The notes under the pieces: generated by a model | The model's database searches: none | What the model was told of the DNA's origin: nothing | What the model saw: the letters and a program-made list of their open reading frames with translations, nothing else | Source of the DNA: CBFDCQ01 sp965603355 | GTDB taxonomy: Bacteria > Hydrogenedentota > CAZGCA01 > CBFDCQ01 | Assembly (NCBI GenBank): GCA_965603355.1 | Contig: CBFDCQ010000027.1 | Coordinates: forward strand, 1 to 38,241 | DNA: 38,241 bases | Direction of reading: 5' to 3' | Position numbers and translations under genes: made by a program | Part shown: one piece after another, positions 22,934 through 30,487 of the stretch | How the letters are laid out: each line of letters opens with the position of its first letter | Numbering within the stretch: the stretch's first letter is position 1

Positions 22934-24610
22934 CTATTCTTCAGGCTCTTCGGAGGTTTCGGAGCGTGTCGTGGACGTTGTTGTTGACGTTGTTCCGCCT
23001 CTTCCACCACCCCGCATCCTGCCTCGCATACTACCCGTGCTACCCCCACTGCGGCCCCTGCTGCTCATGCCACCTCGCCCGGCTGCCGCTTTTCCCTCCG
23101 GTTCGGCGAGGGGCTGCCCGGAGAGCCTCTCATAAGCACGCGAGATGACCATAAGCACCTCCCCGATCCCTTCGGCATCGGTGTCTGAGAGTTCCGAATG
23201 CCTTCTCTTGAGACGCTCGATAGCCCTCCCTTCTCCCATGTCTTCCAGGAGCACTGCGGCAGTAAATACCCAGCCCAAATCGTCAGACCGCAGCTTGTCC
23301 AGCAAGAATTCGGTTGTCCGCCGGCTGGCGATTGTCTTCACCGCTTTCCATACCGCGGCGGAGTCGGCGTTTTCCCATAGGAACTTGCGGGATAGCTGCT
23401 CCCCGGGTGCCACGCGGGCAGTGAACTCTCTTCCGGTCGGCACGTTGTATCCGGTCTCGAGCAAGGTCGCACGCAACTTCGGAAGAAGGATCGGAAGAGC
23501 ATCCTCGTCGCTGTTCGTGCCGATAATCGCCAACGCAACCTGTCGCACATAGGTATCAGGCGAACCGCACAGGTCGTGGAGCTGCTTCTTGATGTCAGCC
23601 CGCCCCATTACCTCTAGAGGTTGTCTGCCCAACTGACGAGGGTCGCGGCGTGTCCCAGAAGACACCGCGCCTAGGCGCCGCAGAAAGTCCGCGGTTTCTG
23701 ACCTCCTGCGCGCCGTTACCAAGCTCTGGGCAAGGCCGGGGCTTGTCTCCAACATAGTCAACGCCGTCCTCACAAGGAATGCCTGGGTCTCAGCGTCGAA
23801 GCTCCCTAATCGGTTTCTCGCTCGTTCGAATAACGCGTCTATTTGTGTGCGGCTCATTCCGTCAAGCGCTTCGCCGCCCACCCTGTCCAGGTCGTCCGGC
23901 GATAAGGCAGCGATCGCATCGAGCACGATGAGGAACTCGTCAGCAAGCTGCTTCTCGGGCAGGGTTGCCCAGGCCTCTAAGGCACGGTTCAGACCTTTCT
24001 CCATTTTCGGCAGTGCCTCTTGGACGCGGAGCTCCGCCAGATTGCGCGCAGCAGCAGCTAACTCGCCTAGTTCAGAATCGGGACCATCTACCATGGACAT
24101 AAGCAGATCGACCAGTCTCTTATCAGGGCGTTCGCGGTCGCACTCGATAGCCACCAGCGTACCTATTGCGCTCCACTTCTTCTCCGTATCCTCTTCCACA
24201 ATCTTCAACAACTCATTTACAGCGCGTTGGTCCTTCATCTCCCCGAGTCGGCTGAAGCAAGCCCCGTAGATCTCACGCGTATTAGATCGCAGACCTCGAA
24301 GTAGCATTTGGAACCCCTCGTCTCCTAAATTAGCGAGTATGGCGATCTGGGCCTCACCTCGGTCTTCGTTCTTGTCCCTCGCCCGTTCGCCAACGGTCTG
24401 CATATCCGGCCAGTTGAAGTAACATTCAGCAAGAAGGAGGCGCGCTTCCGCATCTGTCGGGTTCTGGATGATGTAGGCTTCGAGATATTTGATCCCGTTT
24501 TCCCAATCCCCGATACGGGCGAATGTCTTGGCGTTCTCGAGACCGGCGGAGGCATCCATCGGTGCTGTGATGAGGCTTGTGCATAGTGTCAGAAGTACCA
24601 GTGCGTTCAT
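22934..24610 (-). CDS. Secreted TPR/HEAT-repeat protein with Arg/Gly-rich tail
   Basis: The 558-residue product begins with a signal peptide (MNALVLLTLCTSLITAPMDASAG). A TPR-like segment (FARIGDWENGIKYLEAYIIQNPTDAEARLLLAECYF) follows. The middle has HEAT-like helical repeats (ALPKMEKGLNRALEAW, ALAIIGTNSDEDALPILLPKLR, VLLEDMGEGRAIERLKRRH). Residues about 505-545 are low-complexity Gly/Arg/Ser/Met with RGG-like steps, and the end is Thr/Ser/Glu-rich. The repeats suggest a protein-binding scaffold. The gene is third in a row with an ECF sigma factor and its anti-sigma factor but is separated from them by about 300 bases of repeats. No enzyme motif is visible. Confidence 0.7.
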   Translation of the reverse strand: MNALVLLTLCTSLITAPMDASAGLENAKTFARIGDWENGIKYLEAYIIQNPTDAEARLLLAECYFNWPDMQTVGERARDKNEDRGEAQIAILANLGDEGFQMLLRGLRSNTREIYGACFSRLGEMKDQRAVNELLKIVEEDTEKKWSAIGTLVAIECDRERPDKRLVDLLMSMVDGPDSELGELAAAARNLAELRVQEALPKMEKGLNRALEAWATLPEKQLADEFLIVLDAIAALSPDDLDRVGGEALDGMSRTQIDALFERARNRLGSFDAETQAFLVRTALTMLETSPGLAQSLVTARRRSETADFLRRLGAVSSGTRRDPRQLGRQPLEVMGRADIKKQLHDLCGSPDTYVRQVALAIIGTNSDEDALPILLPKLRATLLETGYNVPTGREFTARVAPGEQLSRKFLWENADSAAVWKAVKTIASRRTTEFLLDKLRSDDLGWVFTAAVLLEDMGEGRAIERLKRRHSELSDTDAEGIGEVLMVISRAYERLSGQPLAEPEGKAAAGRGGMSSRGRSGGSTGSMRGRMRGGGRGGTTSTTTSTTRSETSEEPEE

Positions 24611-24632
24611 GATCTCGTCCTCCTTTCGTTAC

Positions 24633-24920
24633 GTAGGGGAGGGTCTTGTCGTAGACTCGCCGTGGAGAGTACCCTCCCGCGGGAGGCCACAAGGGCCTCC
24701 CCTACAGGATATTATTGGCGGGAGCCCATCCGCCATGGCGCACCTTCGGCAAGGAGCTCCCCTACATTTCTCACGGGATAAAACCCATGTCATCGACAGA
24801 CAGGAATGTCTGTCCCACCATCCTACGGCCACAACCTGGTGGGGCAGGCATTCTTGCCTGCCATCGTGGGCAGGTCGCGAACCGCCCCTACAAACCGGGC
24901 GCGGCAAGCAGCGCCCCTAC
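24633..24920. repeat. Dense REP-like repeat cluster between the HEAT gene and the anti-sigma gene
   Basis: The cluster opens with GTAGGGGAGGG and contains several hairpin units. Examples are GACAGACAGGAATGTCTGTC near 24800, GGCAGGCATTCTTGCCTGCC near 24843, GGTCGCGAACCGCCCCTAC and GCAAGCAGCGCCCCTAC at the right end. Flanks alternate between GTAGGGG/CCCCTAC and GTGGGGC/CCCAC. The rightmost CCCCTAC, read on the minus strand, supplies the TAG stop codon of the anti-sigma gene. There is no coding content. Confidence 0.75.
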
Positions 24921-26347
24921 AGTGCCGTTGACTTCCTTTCTATTGTGTCGCGCACGACATCCGCTCGGTCGCGGGCGATGCGCGCTGTCCGCGTCCACGG
25001 ATACCCCTCAGCAACTTCGCTGTACGCGACCACTACTTGTTCAACACCGTCAAGCTGCGCGTGAAGGTGGTCGGCTATCTTGAGCAGTGCGTACGCGCGT
25101 ATCTCGTCCGGCGCGTCGGCCTCCGCCGCATCCTGCCAACGCGCCATGTCGCTGGCAGGTCGCGCCGCAAGACGCGTCTCCGTGGGCTCTCGCCGCGCTT
25201 TCCGAGCCTGCTCCAAACCGTACCATTTCACGAACGCGGAATCTGCCAGGCTGTTCTCCGGATACGCGCCGACGAGCCGCGCGTAAAGGTCCTGAGCCTC
25301 CTCAGGGTACTCCTGTTCAGCGCGCAGGTATAGCATAAGCGGTTCCCACCGATCATCGGCGGACTCCTCGAGCAGCGCAAGTCGCGCGCTAGTCTCTCTG
25401 GTCTTGCGATATTGTGCATCCGTGTCGGCCGCAGTCTCTGCCCATACGGAGTAACAGCGCTGCGCCATCTCGAGGTCCAGCGTATCCTGGTAACAGAGGT
25501 CGCCTGCCTGTATCGCAAGCTCCGCAAGGCGATTGTCAGTGATTCCCTGGCTTGCCATATCTTCCAACGTCATGGCAGCGCCCCACGTATCGCCCAGGGC
25601 TATCTGGCAGGTTGCGAGCAGGTAGCCATTCTCACGGTCGATGGTCCCATCCTCGCTCGTATGGCTCAGATTGGCGATCTCGCGCAACGCGCCGTCGTAG
25701 TAGCCGAGCTCGACTAAAACACGTGCGTGTTGCAGCCGCGCGTACGGGCCTATAAATGTGTCCTCACCGAGCTTCCCGGCCTCCTCAAAGTAAGAGGCGG
25801 CCGTGATTAAATCGTTCGCGGCCAGGGAATCCTCGCCGTCCCGGATAAGACGCAGTGGGTCCAGGTTCCCGCTTTCACCTAGCGATTCGCAGATCACGGA
25901 CTCAACCGCTCGTATTCGCGGGTCAAACATGCCGCTGTCCGCAGCAAGCTTGAGCTCCTGGAGCGCTGTCAGAGCGTAGACTGCCTCCTCTTTCCCCAGG
26001 CCGGGCTCCGGTCGAATCTCGGCGATCTGCTGCCGCGACGGAACCGCTCGTCCGACTAAGATTCCAACAACCAACATACCCACAAGAGCGCCGGCAAACG
26101 CGAACCTGCGACGACCGACAGCCTCAGAAGTCTTGCGCAGTTCAGGTAGGGAGGCCAGAAACCGCCGCACTTCGTCGGGGCTGACGCCAGCAGGCTGCTC
26201 ACCTGCAATGGACTTTCTGAGCGCCTCGTACTTCTCAATCCGTTCGCGGCACGGTTCACAGCCCTCGACGTGCTGCGCGACCGAGGGGCTCAACCCCATT
26301 TCGCCATCAATGAATGCAATGAGCACCTTTTCATCCGGACACTTCAT
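24917..26347 (-). CDS. Membrane anti-sigma factor with zinc (ZAS) domain and TPR exterior
   Basis: The N-terminus has a zinc anti-sigma motif H26-x3-C30-x2-C33 with Cys3 as a possible fourth ligand. A single membrane span follows at about 82-101. The remaining 370 residues are TPR-like helices outside the membrane (LGKEDTFIGPYARLQHARVLVELGYYDGALREI, AYPENSLADSAFVKWYGLEQARK). It should hold the ECF sigma factor at the membrane until a signal is sensed outside. The start overlaps the sigma gene by 17 bases, the usual arrangement. The last codon and stop (CTG TAG) merge into a REP-like repeat. Confidence 0.88.
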   Translation of the reverse strand: MKCPDEKVLIAFIDGEMGLSPSVAQHVEGCEPCRERIEKYEALRKSIAGEQPAGVSPDEVRRFLASLPELRKTSEAVGRRRFAFAGALVGMLVVGILVGRAVPSRQQIAEIRPEPGLGKEEAVYALTALQELKLAADSGMFDPRIRAVESVICESLGESGNLDPLRLIRDGEDSLAANDLITAASYFEEAGKLGEDTFIGPYARLQHARVLVELGYYDGALREIANLSHTSEDGTIDRENGYLLATCQIALGDTWGAAMTLEDMASQGITDNRLAELAIQAGDLCYQDTLDLEMAQRCYSVWAETAADTDAQYRKTRETSARLALLEESADDRWEPLMLYLRAEQEYPEEAQDLYARLVGAYPENSLADSAFVKWYGLEQARKARREPTETRLAARPASDMARWQDAAEADAPDEIRAYALLKIADHLHAQLDGVEQVVVAYSEVAEGYPWTRTARIARDRADVVRDTIERKSTAL

Positions 26348-26924
26348 GTTTCACAACCTCCTTTAGGTACTTCTCCGGAGCATGTTCGATTAGCAGTCGG
26401 CGCAGATGCCTGACCGCACGCGTTTTTCTCGACCCCACAGTTCCGATCCGGCACCTCGTAATCCGCGCGATATCCCTGTACGATACACCCTGAATTTCGC
26501 TCAGCACGAACGTCATCCGCTCATTTTCCGGCAGATTCCCGAGCGCTTCTTCCAGATCGCGGCGGAATTCAGCTCTCGCGCTGGCACCATCCGGCCTCGT
26601 CCGGCCATCGCTGACCGGCTCCGCAAACACTTCCGCCTCCGAAACGGTCCTCCGCAGGCGTGATCGACGGCGCTGATCTCGCCACACGTTTGCCGCGACG
26701 GTGAACATGAACGAGCTGTACTTCCCGGAGGGACGGTACCGCGCGGCGCTTTTCCAGATGCGCAGGAAGACCTCCTGAGTCAAATCCTCGACATGCTCCC
26801 GGGCGACACGCATGTGACGGAAAAAGGACATGACCTGCGGCTTGTGCCGCCTGTACAGCTCTCCCATGGCGTCTCTGTTGCCCTGTCCCGCCAGCAGCAG
26901 AAGTTGCTCGCTCTCAAGCGTCAT
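26331..26924 (-). CDS. ECF-type RNA polymerase sigma factor
   Basis: The 197-residue protein has sigma region 2 (HVEDLTQEVFLRIWKSAARYRPSGKYSSFMFTVAANVWRDQRRR, about 44-85) and region 4 (LPENERMTFVLSEIQGVSYRDIARITRCRIGTVGSRKTRAVRHLRRLL, about 132-179), with no region 1 or 3. This is the group 4 layout. The region 4 helix reads GTVGSRKTRA instead of the common GTVKSRLxRA. It overlaps the anti-sigma gene and is expected to drive its own operon. The promoter it recognises cannot be told. Confidence 0.93.
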   Translation of the reverse strand: MTLESEQLLLLAGQGNRDAMGELYRRHKPQVMSFFRHMRVAREHVEDLTQEVFLRIWKSAARYRPSGKYSSFMFTVAANVWRDQRRRSRLRRTVSEAEVFAEPVSDGRTRPDGASARAEFRRDLEEALGNLPENERMTFVLSEIQGVSYRDIARITRCRIGTVGSRKTRAVRHLRRLLIEHAPEKYLKEVVKHEVSG

Positions 26925-26990
26925 GTGTCGCCCCGATCTGCCTTCCTCATTAATGTAGAACGCACCCGACGAGGTTTTCTTCCCAGGAAG

Positions 26991-27020
26991 ATAGTACCGC
27001 TAAACCGCACGGTTCGGCAA
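26991..27020 (-). promoter_or_regulatory. Promoter candidate for the sigma/anti-sigma operon
   Basis: On the minus strand TTGCCG (27015-27020), 18 bases and TACTAT (26991-26996) lie about 70 bases upstream of the sigma gene. The match is moderate. Auto-regulation by the ECF factor would need a different element. Confidence 0.35.
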
Positions 27021-27221
27021 GGTATTTTCGGGGCGGATTGAGCGGGCGAATCCGAAGGGTGGGGGACAGCGCCTTTTTCTCAGCAGCGGAGACGCCCCGT
27101 GCGTCGCGACTTAGTGCCGAGCACCATATGATTGTGCGTAGGCAGTGCGGCCCTCGCCACACGGGATGAATCTTGTGACACCGGAAAAGGACAGCTGCCA
27201 CATGGAGAGTCTAATCATGGA

Positions 27222-27394
27222 GGTAGGGCGGGCGTCTCGCCCGCCGATGTTGGCTGGATTGCCGCCGGGCAAGATGCCCGGCCTACCTGTGGAGGTTGAT
27301 GACGTTCCAAACGCCGACGGCAGACAAGGATGTCCGCCCCACCAACGCAAGGCATATGTAGGGGAGGGTCTTGTACCCTGGCGCGGCGCCGCGC
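27222..27394. repeat. REP-like repeat cluster upstream of the sigma operon
   Basis: A closed pair at 27222-27287 has GGTAGG...CCTACC flanks with inner units GGCGGGC-GTCTC-GCCCGCC and GCCGGGC-AAGAT-GCCCGGC. A GGCAGACAAGGATGTCCGCC unit with CCCCAC flank lies at about 27319-27342. A partial GTAGGGGAGGGTC unit starts at 27358. A perfect 14-bp palindrome, GCGCGGCGCCGCGC, lies at 27381-27394. The surrounding 26925-27626 gap holds no gene I can support. Confidence 0.75.
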
Positions 27395-27433
27395 TATTCT
27401 CCCGTAGTGAGGCTGTTGAATGCTTCACCGTTT

Positions 27434-27477
27434 AGCCCGCTTGGGCGGGCTCTTCTTTGCACCCCGCTTAAGCGGGG
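27434..27477 (+). terminator. Tandem GC-rich hairpins, terminator-like
   Basis: AGCCCGC (27434-27440) pairs with GCGGGCT (27445-27451) across TTGG and is followed by CTTCTTTG. A second perfect palindrome, CCCCGCTTAAGCGGGG, occupies 27462-27477. The first looks like a plus-strand terminator, but no plus-strand gene lies just upstream, so it may be part of a decayed element. Confidence 0.4.
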
Positions 27478-27547
27478 GTGGATAGAGCTGTGGGATATCT
27501 AGACAGCGCGCTTCAGCGTGGCTTTCGGTGATGCTTCAGCGGTCGTG

Positions 27548-27608
27548 GCGGGCGGGTCTGAGACCCGCCCCTACCTAAACAGCCGGCAGACCTGAATGTC
27601 TGCCCCAC
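27548..27608. repeat. REP-like hairpin pair next to the methyltransferase gene
   Basis: GGGCGGGTCT-G-AGACCCGCCCCTAC lies at about 27550-27575, and GGCAGACCTGAATGTCTGCCCCAC follows at 27585-27608. The second ends 19 bases before the stop of the methyltransferase gene, so it could act as its transcript end. Confidence 0.7.
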
Positions 27609-27626
27609 TATGCTACTCGGGCGTCT

Positions 27627-28379
27627 CTACCCTTTGTGGGCTACGACCACCAACCGTTCCGCGTCATGATCGTAGGGTGCGCCGCTGAAATCGCCGTAAA
27701 CGTCCACGGCGGCAAAACCGCATTCAGTCAGGAGCGAGGTGATTTCAGCCGCCGAATACAGTCGGTGGGTGACATGGAACTCTTTGCGAGAACCGCCGTC
27801 AAGCACGGTCCACCGGTTGTCCATCCAAGAGCCGTCTTTACCAAGCTTCCGTTCTTCCAGAAGGACCGTTCCATCGACTTCGTGCCAGTCGCGTTCCTGG
27901 AACCCTGCCGCCACCATCTCTTTGCCCACCATATCAATCACGAATGCGCCGTTGTCTCGAAGCGAGCGGTGGGCGTTTGTCAGGACACGTCGGTCGTCTT
28001 CTGCATTCTCGAAATATCCGAAGGAGGTGTAGAGGTTTATCGCACCGTCGAAGGCGTCCGGTCTGCAGAACGTTCTCATGTCCTCCTGCACGAACTCGAT
28101 GGTCAGTTGTTCAGCTTCGGCTCTCTTGCGCGCTTCGTCCAGGTACGCAGCCGTCCTGTCAACACCGGTAACCTGCAGCCCACGGCGCGCCAGTTCGAGC
28201 GAGTGCCTCCCCGGCCCACAGCACAGGTCCAGTACCTTCGCGCCGGATCCCGCACCCAGTAGGATCAGCGCCTGCTCGATCTGGGCCGGAGCCTCGTTCC
28301 AGTGACGCTCGCTGAACAAGAACGGACGCATCACTTCCCAGAAAGCGTCTTGCTCGTACCAGGGATTCTCCTCGGGCAT
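27627..28379 (-). CDS. Class I SAM-dependent methyltransferase, unknown substrate
   Basis: The 250-residue product has motif I VLDLCCGPGRHSLELARRG (49-67), an acidic end of strand 2 (VTGVD), and FVQEDMRTF and INLYTSFGYF for later motifs. The fold is that of the Methyltransf_11/25 type. The N-terminus (PWYEQDAFWEVMRPFLFSERHWNEAPAQIEQAL) is shared with a group of unassigned methyltransferases. Nothing shows the substrate. It lies just downstream of tRNA-Val on the same strand, separated by a T run. Confidence 0.82.
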   Translation of the reverse strand: MPEENPWYEQDAFWEVMRPFLFSERHWNEAPAQIEQALILLGAGSGAKVLDLCCGPGRHSLELARRGLQVTGVDRTAAYLDEARKRAEAEQLTIEFVQEDMRTFCRPDAFDGAINLYTSFGYFENAEDDRRVLTNAHRSLRDNGAFVIDMVGKEMVAAGFQERDWHEVDGTVLLEERKLGKDGSWMDNRWTVLDGGSRKEFHVTHRLYSAAEITSLLTECGFAAVDVYGDFSGAPYDHDAERLVVVAHKG

Positions 28380-28421
28380 CTCATTGTACCGCTGACTTTG
28401 GCGAGCACCTGAATAAAAAAA

Positions 28422-28498
28422 TGGTGGGCGCTACTGGGCTCGAACCAGTGACTTCCAGCTTGTCGAGCTGGCACTCTAACCAACTGAGCTAAGCGCCC
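28422..28498 (-). tRNA. tRNA-Val (anticodon GAC)
   Basis: The minus strand folds into a full cloverleaf: acceptor GGGCGCT/AGCGCCC, D arm with AGTTGGTTA loop, anticodon stem CCAGC/GCTGG with loop TCGACAA (anticodon GAC, reading GUC and GUU), T arm ACTGG-TTCGAGC-CCAGT, discriminator A and an encoded CCA. Seven T residues follow the CCA directly, apparently a terminator. Confidence 0.95.
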
Positions 28499-28514
28499 AC
28501 TTCTCGGCGCGTAT

Positions 28515-28543
28515 ATGGTATCAAATCAGGTTCCTCATGTCAA
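28515..28543 (-). promoter_or_regulatory. Promoter of the tRNA-Val gene
   Basis: TTGACA (28538-28543) and TACCAT (28515-28520) are 17 bases apart on the minus strand, with TG placed as in extended -10 elements. The -35 box abuts the REP-like repeat that starts at 28544. Confidence 0.6.
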
Positions 28544-28641
28544 GTGGGGCAGACATTTCTGTCTGCCACGTAGGGGCGGATCTAAGACCCGCCCGCGGCC
28601 GACTCTCCACGGCCAGCGTTCCGGAAGGCGTGCCCTCCCAC
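28544..28641. repeat. REP-like repeat cluster upstream of the ABC exporter
   Basis: GTGGGGCAGACATTTCTGTC... forms a GGCAGACA/TGTCTGCC hairpin at 28547-28566. GTAGGGGCGGATCTAAGACC... continues with CCGCCC. The right part contains the reverse of GCCGTGGAGAGT, also found at about 24659, and ends CCCAC. It fills most of the gap between tRNA-Val and the exporter start. Confidence 0.7.
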
Positions 28642-28723
28642 ATTTGACAAATCCGGCCTCCAAGGCTAAACTCACCCTACGTTTGGCAACCGTCGGTGCA
28701 CTCCTTCTTCAGGAAGATTTCAG

Positions 28724-30487
28724 GTGGACAAAGGAAGTACAGCGGAAGGCCGCAAGGCCAGTTTCCTAAAATATCTACTGCCATATCGCCGCAGGCTGCT
28801 CACGGGAGCGGTCTGTCTGGTATTGAGGAACCTCATAGGGCTGATACCCCCGTGGCTGCTCAAGATCTGCATTGACTCGATCAGACAGGATAGAGCATCT
28901 TCGCTCTACCTCGCTGGATTTGCCGGTCTGATGCTCGCGGCGATACTGGTTGCTTCCGTGTTCCGATACGGAATGCGGATGACCATGATCACGGCTTCGC
29001 GCGATATGGAATACGATCTGCGTAACGACCTTTTCCGGCATCTGGAGACGCTGCCCGCCTCGTTTTTCCACAAGATGAAGACGGGAGATATAATGGCGCG
29101 AAGCAACAACGACCTGAACTACGTACGTAACTTCCTGGGCCCGGGCATAATGCACGTTTCCGGCGCTATAGGTGTCCCGTTCATTGCGATTCTGCTGTTC
29201 GTGATCGACCCGAAACTCGCGTCTCTCTGTCTGATACCCATTCCGGTTATTTCCGTCATGGTCTACCTGCTGAGACGGTCCGTTCGCACGCGCGCGGAAC
29301 GGAGTCAGGAGCAATACTCCGAGATGAGCGCTATCGCACAGGAGAACTTCAGCGGCGTGCGTGTCGTTAAGGCTTACGCCAGCGAGGATCGTGAGGTAGA
29401 GGCTTTTGAAGACGCCTGCAAGGAATACCTGCGCCGCAACATGTCGCTGGCGAGAGTCGAGGGGCTGTTTGGCCCGCTGCTCGGCCTACTGGTCGGCACT
29501 ATGGTTGCCATCATAATCGGGGTGGGCGGCCACGGCGTAATTGCCGAGAGAATGACGGTGGGGGAACTTACTGCGTTTCTGACCTACACGATGATGATGG
29601 TGTGGCCGACCATGGCCGTCGGATGGGTGGTCAACATGCACCAGAGCGCTTCAGCGGCACTCGGCCGAATAAACGAGATTTTCGTGGCTGAACCGGAAAT
29701 CGCAGATCCAGAGGAAGCTGCACCGGTAAGCCATATCGAAGGCGCGATCGAGTTCAGGAACGTATCTTTTCAATACGACGGTAACGACGAGCCGGTGCTC
29801 AAGGATATCTCGGTGGAGATACCCAGCGGTTCAACAGTAGCCATCGTGGGCAGGACCGGTTCAGGTAAGAGTACGCTCGTACACCTTCTGCCAAGACTGT
29901 TCGACCCGACAGAAGGTGTTGTGCTTATAGACGGGTGCGACATCAGACAGATGCCGCTGAAAGTGCTGAGGCAGAGCATCGGGTTCGTTCCGCAGGAGAC
30001 GTTCCTGTTCTCGGATACCGTCCGCTCGAACATATCTTACGGGGTTGACGAAGCCCCGGAGAGCGATATCGTAAACGCGGCCCGTGTATCGCACATTCTG
30101 GAGGACTTTGAGCAGCTTCCTGACGGCATCGACACATTACTTGGTGAGCGCGGGGTGAATCTTTCCGGCGGGCAAAAACAGCGCATTACTATAGGTCGCG
30201 CCGTCATGACGAAGCCCAGGATACTCGTGCTCGACGATGCGATGTCCAGCGTGGATACGGGCACCGAAGAGAGAATACTCCAAGACCTGCTGCATGCCAC
30301 GGAGAACAATACCAGGATCATCATATCGCATCGCATCTCGACAGTTAAGGATGCCGATATCATACTGGTGCTCGATGACGGAAGAATAGTGGAAAAGGGG
30401 AAGCACGCTGAGCTGCTCGCTCAGGACGGTCTTTACGCCGTCCTGTACAGGAGCCAATTGCTGGAAGAAGAGATCCAGGACGAATGA
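28724..30487 (+). CDS. ABC exporter half-transporter with degenerate ATP site
   Basis: The product (587 residues, GTG start, AGGAAG nine bases upstream) has an N-terminal six-helix exporter domain (about 20-320) and an ATPase domain. Walker A GRTGSGKS (376-383), signature LSGGQ (480-484) and Walker B LVLDD (501-505) are clear. The residue after the Walker B Asp is Asp505 instead of the catalytic Glu, as in the degenerate half of heterodimeric exporters such as TM287/288, BmrCD and LmrCD. The partner gene follows with an ATGA overlap. The transported substrate, drug or lipid, is unknown. Confidence 0.93.
   Translation: MDKGSTAEGRKASFLKYLLPYRRRLLTGAVCLVLRNLIGLIPPWLLKICIDSIRQDRASSLYLAGFAGLMLAAILVASVFRYGMRMTMITASRDMEYDLRNDLFRHLETLPASFFHKMKTGDIMARSNNDLNYVRNFLGPGIMHVSGAIGVPFIAILLFVIDPKLASLCLIPIPVISVMVYLLRRSVRTRAERSQEQYSEMSAIAQENFSGVRVVKAYASEDREVEAFEDACKEYLRRNMSLARVEGLFGPLLGLLVGTMVAIIIGVGGHGVIAERMTVGELTAFLTYTMMMVWPTMAVGWVVNMHQSASAALGRINEIFVAEPEIADPEEAAPVSHIEGAIEFRNVSFQYDGNDEPVLKDISVEIPSGSTVAIVGRTGSGKSTLVHLLPRLFDPTEGVVLIDGCDIRQMPLKVLRQSIGFVPQETFLFSDTVRSNISYGVDEAPESDIVNAARVSHILEDFEQLPDGIDTLLGERGVNLSGGQKQRITIGRAVMTKPRILVLDDAMSSVDTGTEERILQDLLHATENNTRIIISHRISTVKDADIILVLDDGRIVEKGKHAELLAQDGLYAVLYRSQLLEEEIQDE

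Noticed and set aside
27111..27428. 105-codon minus-strand frame in the sigma upstream gap
   Set aside because: It is made almost wholly of REP-like hairpin units, so it is not a gene.
21081..28641. CRISPR array
   Set aside because: The repeats are not evenly spaced, have variable arms and no unique spacers of constant length. No cas genes are present.
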